64,000 bases of DNA from Rhodanobacter sp. (lineage in GTDB: Bacteria; Pseudomonadota; Gammaproteobacteria; Xanthomonadales; Rhodanobacteraceae), in NCBI GenBank assembly GCA_004298045.1, contig SCRM01000010.1, forward strand, positions 186,001 through 250,000, written 5' to 3'. The notes under the pieces are model-generated. The model did not search any database. It was not told where the DNA came from and saw nothing but the letters and a program-made list of their open reading frames with translations. The translations under genes were made by a program, and so were the position numbers. Below are positions 60,364 to 64,000 of the stretch, one piece after another. Positions within the stretch are counted from its first letter, which is position 1, and each line of letters starts with the position of its first letter.

Positions 60364-63099
60364 TCAGTTCAGCTGCCCGTGACAGTGCTTGTACTTCTTG
60401 CCCGAGCCGCATGGGCACGGATCGTTGCGCCCGACGCGCGGGACCGCATTGGCCTGCGCGAGATGCATGGTGCCGGCCGCCGCCGCGACTGCGGCCGGAT
60501 CGGCTTCGAGGCCGCCGCCTTCCGGCGCGCCGCCGCCACTGGCCAGCATCTGCCGCTGCAGGCGCTCGGCCAGGCGTTGCTGCTCGGCCTCCATCGCGGC
60601 CACTTCCTCTTCGCTGCGGATGCGGATGCGCGCCAGCATCTGCACCACGTCGGCCTTGATGCGATCGAGCATTTCGGAGAACAGGCGGAACGACTCGCGC
60701 TTGAACGCCTGCTTCGGGTCCTGCTGCGCATAGCCCACGAGATAGATGCCTTGGCGCAGGTAATCCATGTTGGCCAGGTGTTCTTTCCACGCATTGTCGA
60801 CCACGGTCAACATGATGTGCTTTTCAAGCGCGCGCATGGTTTCCGCACCGACCTGCGCCTCCTTCGCCGTGAACAGCTCGTCGAGCTTTTCGCGCACATG
60901 GTTCAGCAGCATCTGCGAATCCATTTCCGACTGGCTTTCGAGCCACTTCGGCAACTCAAGCGCAAGGCCGAATTTGGATTCCAGCTCGCGATTCAGGCCG
61001 GGGATATCCCACTGCTCGTCGATCGAATCGGGTGGCACGAAATTGCGCACCATGGTTTCGATCACGTCCTGACGGATGTCCGCGACGGTGGCCGAGACAT
61101 CGTCGCCCTCGAGCAGCTCGTTGCGCTGCCCGTAGATCACCTTGCGCTGGTCGTTGGCGACATCGTCGAATTCGAGCAGGTGCTTGCGGATGTCGAAGTT
61201 GTGCTGCTCGACCTTGCGCTGCGCCTTCTCGATCTGGCGCGAGATCATCTTGTCCTCGAGCGCGTCGTCCTCCTTCATGCCGAAACGCTTCATCCAGCGC
61301 ACCAGGCCTTCGCCGCCGAAGATGCGCAGGAGGTTGTCTTCCATCGACAGGTAGAAACGCGAAGAGCCGGGATCGCCCTGACGGCCGGAACGACCGCGCA
61401 GCTGGTTGTCGATGCGGCGCGACTCGTGCCGCTCGGTGCCGATGATGTGCAGGCCGCCGGCAACCAGCACCTCTTCGTGGCGCTGCTGCCATGCCGCCTT
61501 GATCTTGGCGCGGTCGGCGTCGGTTGCCCCCGCCGGCAGCGCCGCCAACTCGGCCTCGAGGCTGCCGCCGAGCACAATGTCGGTACCGCGGCCGGCCATG
61601 TTGGTGGCAATCGTGACCTGCCCCGGCCGCCCGGCCTGGGCGACGATCTGCGCTTCGCGCTCATGCTGCTTGGCGTTCAGCACCTCATGCACGACGTGCG
61701 CCTTGTCGAGCTGCCCGGAGAGCAGTTCGGAGACCTCGATCGAGGTGGTGCCGACCAGCACCGGCTGCCTGCGTGCGTGGCAGGCCTTGATGTCCTCGAT
61801 CACCGAGTTGTACTTGGCCTGCTGGCCGAGGAACACGAGGTCGGGGTTGTCCTTGCGGATCATCGGCTTGTTGGTGGGAATCACCACCACTTCCAGCCCG
61901 TAGATGCTCTGGAACTCGTAGGCCTCGGTGTCCGCGGTGCCGGTCATGCCGGACAGCTTCTTGTACATGCGGAACAGGTTCTGGAAGGTGACCGTGGCCA
62001 GCGTCTGGTTCTCGCGCTGGATCGGCACGCCCTCCTTCGCCTCCACTGCCTGGTGCAGACCGTCGGACCAGCGCCGGCCCGGCAAGGTGCGGCCGGTGAA
62101 CTCGTCGACAATGATCACTTCGCCGTCGCGTACGATGTAATCCACATCGAGCTGGTAAATCGCATTCGCGCGCAACGCGGCGTTCAAGTGATGCACGACA
62201 GCGAGGTTCTTGGCGTCATACAGGCTGCTGTCGGCGGTGATGACGCCGGCTTCGTGCAGATATTCCTCGGCGTGCTCCATGCCGTCTTCGGACAGATGCA
62301 CCTGCTTCTGCTTTTCGTCGACCCAGAAGTCGCCTTCGCCTTCCTCTTCCTTCTGACGCGTCATGCGCGGCACGATCTTGTTGACCGCGAGGTAGAGCTG
62401 CGGGGAGTCCTCGGCGGGGCCGGAAATGATGAGCGGTGTGCGCGCCTCGTCGATCAGGATCGAATCCACCTCGTCGACAATGGCGTAGTTGAGGCCGCGC
62501 TGATAGCGCTGCTCCTTGGAAAGCGCCATGTTGTCGCGCAGGTAGTCAAAACCGAACTCGTTGTTGGTGCCGTAGGTAATGTCGGCGGCATACGCCTTGG
62601 GCTTGTCGGCGTGATCCATGCCCGGCCACACCACATCGGTGGTAAGGCCGAGAAAACCGTACAGGGCGCCCATCTGCGCGGCGTCGCGCCGCGCCAGGTA
62701 GTCGTTCACGGTGACCACGTGCACGCCCTTGCCGGCGAGCGCATTCAAGTACACCGGCAGCGTGGCGACCAGGGTCTTGCCTTCGCCGGTGCGCATCTCG
62801 GCGATCTTGCCCTGATGCAGCACGATGCCGCCGACCAGCTGCACGTCGTAGTGGCGCATGCCGAGCACGCGCTTGGCGCCCTCGCGCACGGTGGCAAATG
62901 CCTCCGGCAGGAGCTTTTCCAGCGATTCACCCTGGGCAAAACGTTCCTTGAACGCAGCCGTCTTGCCGCGCAGCTCGTCATCGGTCAATTTCTCGAACTC
63001 GGGCTCGAGCGCGTTGATGCGTCCGACGGTTCGATGCAACTGGCGCACGACGCGTTCGTTGCGGCTGCCGAAAAGGCTGGTAAGGGCACGATTGAGCAT
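60364..63099 (-). CDS. secA: Preprotein translocase ATPase SecA
   Basis: Encodes 911 residues, standard for SecA. Motor motifs: Walker [14 protein letters not shown] near residue 104, DEAD-like [19 protein letters not shown], and [14 protein letters not shown] in NBD2. The C-terminal SecB/zinc-binding tail reads [16 protein letters not shown] and is intact. The ATG at 63099 gives [20 protein letters not shown], the usual start; the longer frame upstream is an artefact. It drives unfolded proteins through SecYEG. It is on the minus strand, divergent from dciA. Confidence 0.98.
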   Translation of the reverse strand: MLNRALTSLFGSRNERVVRQLHRTVGRINALEPEFEKLTDDELRGKTAAFKERFAQGESLEKLLPEAFATVREGAKRVLGMRHYDVQLVGGIVLHQGKIAEMRTGEGKTLVATLPVYLNALAGKGVHVVTVNDYLARRDAAQMGALYGFLGLTTDVVWPGMDHADKPKAYAADITYGTNNEFGFDYLRDNMALSKEQRYQRGLNYAIVDEVDSILIDEARTPLIISGPAEDSPQLYLAVNKIVPRMTRQKEEEGEGDFWVDEKQKQVHLSEDGMEHAEEYLHEAGVITADSSLYDAKNLAVVHHLNAALRANAIYQLDVDYIVRDGEVIIVDEFTGRTLPGRRWSDGLHQAVEAKEGVPIQRENQTLATVTFQNLFRMYKKLSGMTGTADTEAYEFQSIYGLEVVVIPTNKPMIRKDNPDLVFLGQQAKYNSVIEDIKACHARRQPVLVGTTSIEVSELLSGQLDKAHVVHEVLNAKQHEREAQIVAQAGRPGQVTIATNMAGRGTDIVLGGSLEAELAALPAGATDADRAKIKAAWQQRHEEVLVAGGLHIIGTERHESRRIDNQLRGRSGRQGDPGSSRFYLSMEDNLLRIFGGEGLVRWMKRFGMKEDDALEDKMISRQIEKAQRKVEQHNFDIRKHLLEFDDVANDQRKVIYGQRNELLEGDDVSATVADIRQDVIETMVRNFVPPDSIDEQWDIPGLNRELESKFGLALELPKWLESQSEMDSQMLLNHVREKLDELFTAKEAQVGAETMRALEKHIMLTVVDNAWKEHLANMDYLRQGIYLVGYAQQDPKQAFKRESFRLFSEMLDRIKADVVQMLARIRIRSEEEVAAMEAEQQRLAERLQRQMLASGGGAPEGGGLEADPAAVAAAAGTMHLAQANAVPRVGRNDPCPCGSGKKYKHCHGQLN

Positions 63100-63253
63100 C
63101 GAATTTCCGGGTGGATGAGACAACGGCCCGCAACGCGGGCCAATCGAGCATGTTACTACACGCCCACTTTCGACATGCCGCGCGCGGCACCGTGTTCCCC
63201 GGTGGCGACGCGACACGCGCTTTTCAAGGTGAGGTGCCTGCCGGGTACGCCGC

Positions 63254-63259
63254 TATGAT
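63254..63259 (+). promoter_or_regulatory. Possible -10 box (TATGAT) for dciA
   Basis: TATGAT lies 30 bases before the dciA ATG. No clear -35 is visible. Confidence 0.3.
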
Positions 63260-63289
63260 GTGCGGGTCACGTCTGCCGAGCCGCCATCC

Positions 63290-63748
63290 ATGTCCCGCGC
63301 CCGTTCGCCTGCTTCCGGCCCGCGTGCCCTGGGCGCGTGCGGTGCCTTTGCGAGCCTCGCACGCCGCAGCGCCACGCTGGATGCGCTCGATCGCGCCTTG
63401 CGCCAAACCCTGCCGTTGCCGCTGCGCGACGAGGTGCGGTTTGCCAATCGGCGCGGCACGCGTCTGGTGTTCCTCGCCAGCTCGCCCGCCTGGGCCACAC
63501 GCCTGCGCCTGATGCAGGGTTCGATCTTCGCCGCCGCGCACAGCCTCGATGTCGCGGCCGACACGCTGATCGTGAAAGTGACCCCGCTACCGCGGATCAC
63601 GCTGGAGGCGCCACCGGCACGCATCCTGTCGGACCGCGCGGCGGCCCACCTGCGTGCGGTCGCCGCCACCGCCAGCGACCCCGAATGGCGCGCGCTCTAC
63701 GACCGCCTTGCAGCGACCGCGACGCCATCCGATACCCCAAAACGCTGA
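63290..63748 (+). CDS. dciA: DUF721 protein DciA, replicative helicase loader
   Basis: Encodes 152 residues with the DUF721 core at about 20-105: LDRALRQTLPLPLRDEVRFA, then TRLVFLASSPAWATRLRLMQ, a KH-like fold. DciA recruits the DnaB helicase in bacteria lacking DnaC, the situation in most gammaproteobacteria outside Enterobacterales. Its position between secA and lpxC is the conserved one for this gene. The ATG at 63290 is chosen; an in-frame GTG at 63260 would overlap the possible promoter. A bidirectional hairpin overlaps the stop. Confidence 0.85.
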   Translation: MSRARSPASGPRALGACGAFASLARRSATLDALDRALRQTLPLPLRDEVRFANRRGTRLVFLASSPAWATRLRLMQGSIFAAAHSLDVAADTLIVKVTPLPRITLEAPPARILSDRAAAHLRAVAATASDPEWRALYDRLAATATPSDTPKR

Positions 63749-63773
63749 CCGCCGCATCTTGCGATGCGGCGGT
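63748..63773. terminator. Hairpin between convergent dciA and lpxC
   Basis: Arms accgccgcat (63748-63757) and atgcggcggt (63764-63773), six-base loop. It starts at the last base of the dciA stop codon. It probably ends both convergent transcripts. Confidence 0.6.
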
Positions 63774-63794
63774 CGGAAGCAACCCGCAATGCGA

Positions 63795-64000
63795 TCAAAT
63801 CGCCTGCGCGGGATGGATGTAGGAGATCGGCGACACCGCCGGCTCCTCCTTGAAGCTGACCTCTTCCCAGGCGGAAGCATCGGCCACCAAGGTACGCAGC
63901 AATTTGTTGTTGAGCTCGTGGCCCGACTTGTGCGCGTTATAGGCGCCGATCAGGCTGTGACCCAGGAGGTACAAATCGCCGATGGCGTCCAGAATCTTGT
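63795..64000 (-). CDS. lpxC: UDP-3-O-acyl-N-acetylglucosamine deacetylase LpxC, C-terminal part
   Basis: The last 67-68 codons are visible, reading [20 protein letters not shown], then [16 protein letters not shown], and ending [10 protein letters not shown]. The first stretch includes the zinc-ligand region ([10 protein letters not shown]) and the catalytic His (HKSGHELNN) of LpxC, which performs the committed step of lipid A synthesis. The rest of the gene lies beyond the window edge. Confidence 0.95.
   Translation of the reverse strand, partial: KILDAIGDLYLLGHSLIGAYNAHKSGHELNNKLLRTLVADASAWEEVSFKEEPAVSPISYIHPAQAI

Noticed and set aside
60379-63258. 959-codon plus-strand frame over secA
   Set aside because: Antisense shadow of secA, whose motifs are unambiguous.

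Overview
The window looks like ordinary chromosome from a high-GC gammaproteobacterium of the order Xanthomonadales, most likely family Rhodanobacteraceae (an inference). The grounds are the gene neighbourhoods (pilMNOPQ divergent from mrcA; lptD-surA-pdxA-rsmA-apaG-apaH; secA-dciA-lpxC), very high third-position GC, frequent GTG starts, ATGA/TGATG coupling of genes, and small 'gtgggtcgggcttcagcccgac'-type palindromes between genes. There is no prophage, insertion sequence, integrase or CRISPR array. The only RNA gene seen is a tRNA-Gly(CCC).

Layout. 0-5 kb: tail of a GldG/DUF4340 ABC-exporter operon, mutM, a small membrane protein, an OmpR-type two-component pair, rimK and glyU. 5-15 kb: a large secreted FecR/DUF6600 protein, trmB, an SLC13 permease, a Rieske ferredoxin, an EamA exporter, a short-chain fatty acid permease, an FAA-hydrolase-like enzyme and mscL. 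15-21 kb is the most accessory stretch. It holds an orphan lower-GC gene for a repeat protein with a C-terminal membrane anchor, bracketed by inverted REP-like sequences, then a VOC protein, an M28 peptidase, a MarR regulator, and a macrodomain gene preceded by a broken partial copy of itself.

21-28 kb: a six-gene moxR-DUF58-DUF4381-batA-batBC-batD operon in which every junction overlaps; the batB and batC equivalents are fused and the BatB metal site is degenerate. 28-36 kb: pilMNOPQ (type IV pilus alignment complex and secretin) facing mrcA (PBP1A). 36-44 kb: a conserved hypothetical, gltA, rpmE2, maeB, a DUF1704 metalloprotease-like protein, a small membrane ORF and rsgA. 44-53 kb: an aminotransferase, an SGNH hydrolase, a three-domain glutaredoxin/IscA-like/rhodanese protein, a dienelactone hydrolase, two ubiquinone hydroxylases, a BtuM-like membrane protein beside a cobalamin adenosyltransferase, an HDAC-family deacetylase and msrB.

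53-64 kb is conserved core: lptD and surA (outer-membrane biogenesis), pdxA (vitamin B6), rsmA (ribosome maturation), apaG and apaH, then secA, dciA and the end of lpxC. I did not find a clearly new multi-gene system. The best leads are the orphan repeat protein with its flanking repeats, the BtuM-adenosyltransferase pair without a visible riboswitch, the glutaredoxin fusion whose IscA-like domain has no cysteines, the macrodomain remnant and the degenerate BatBC fusion.
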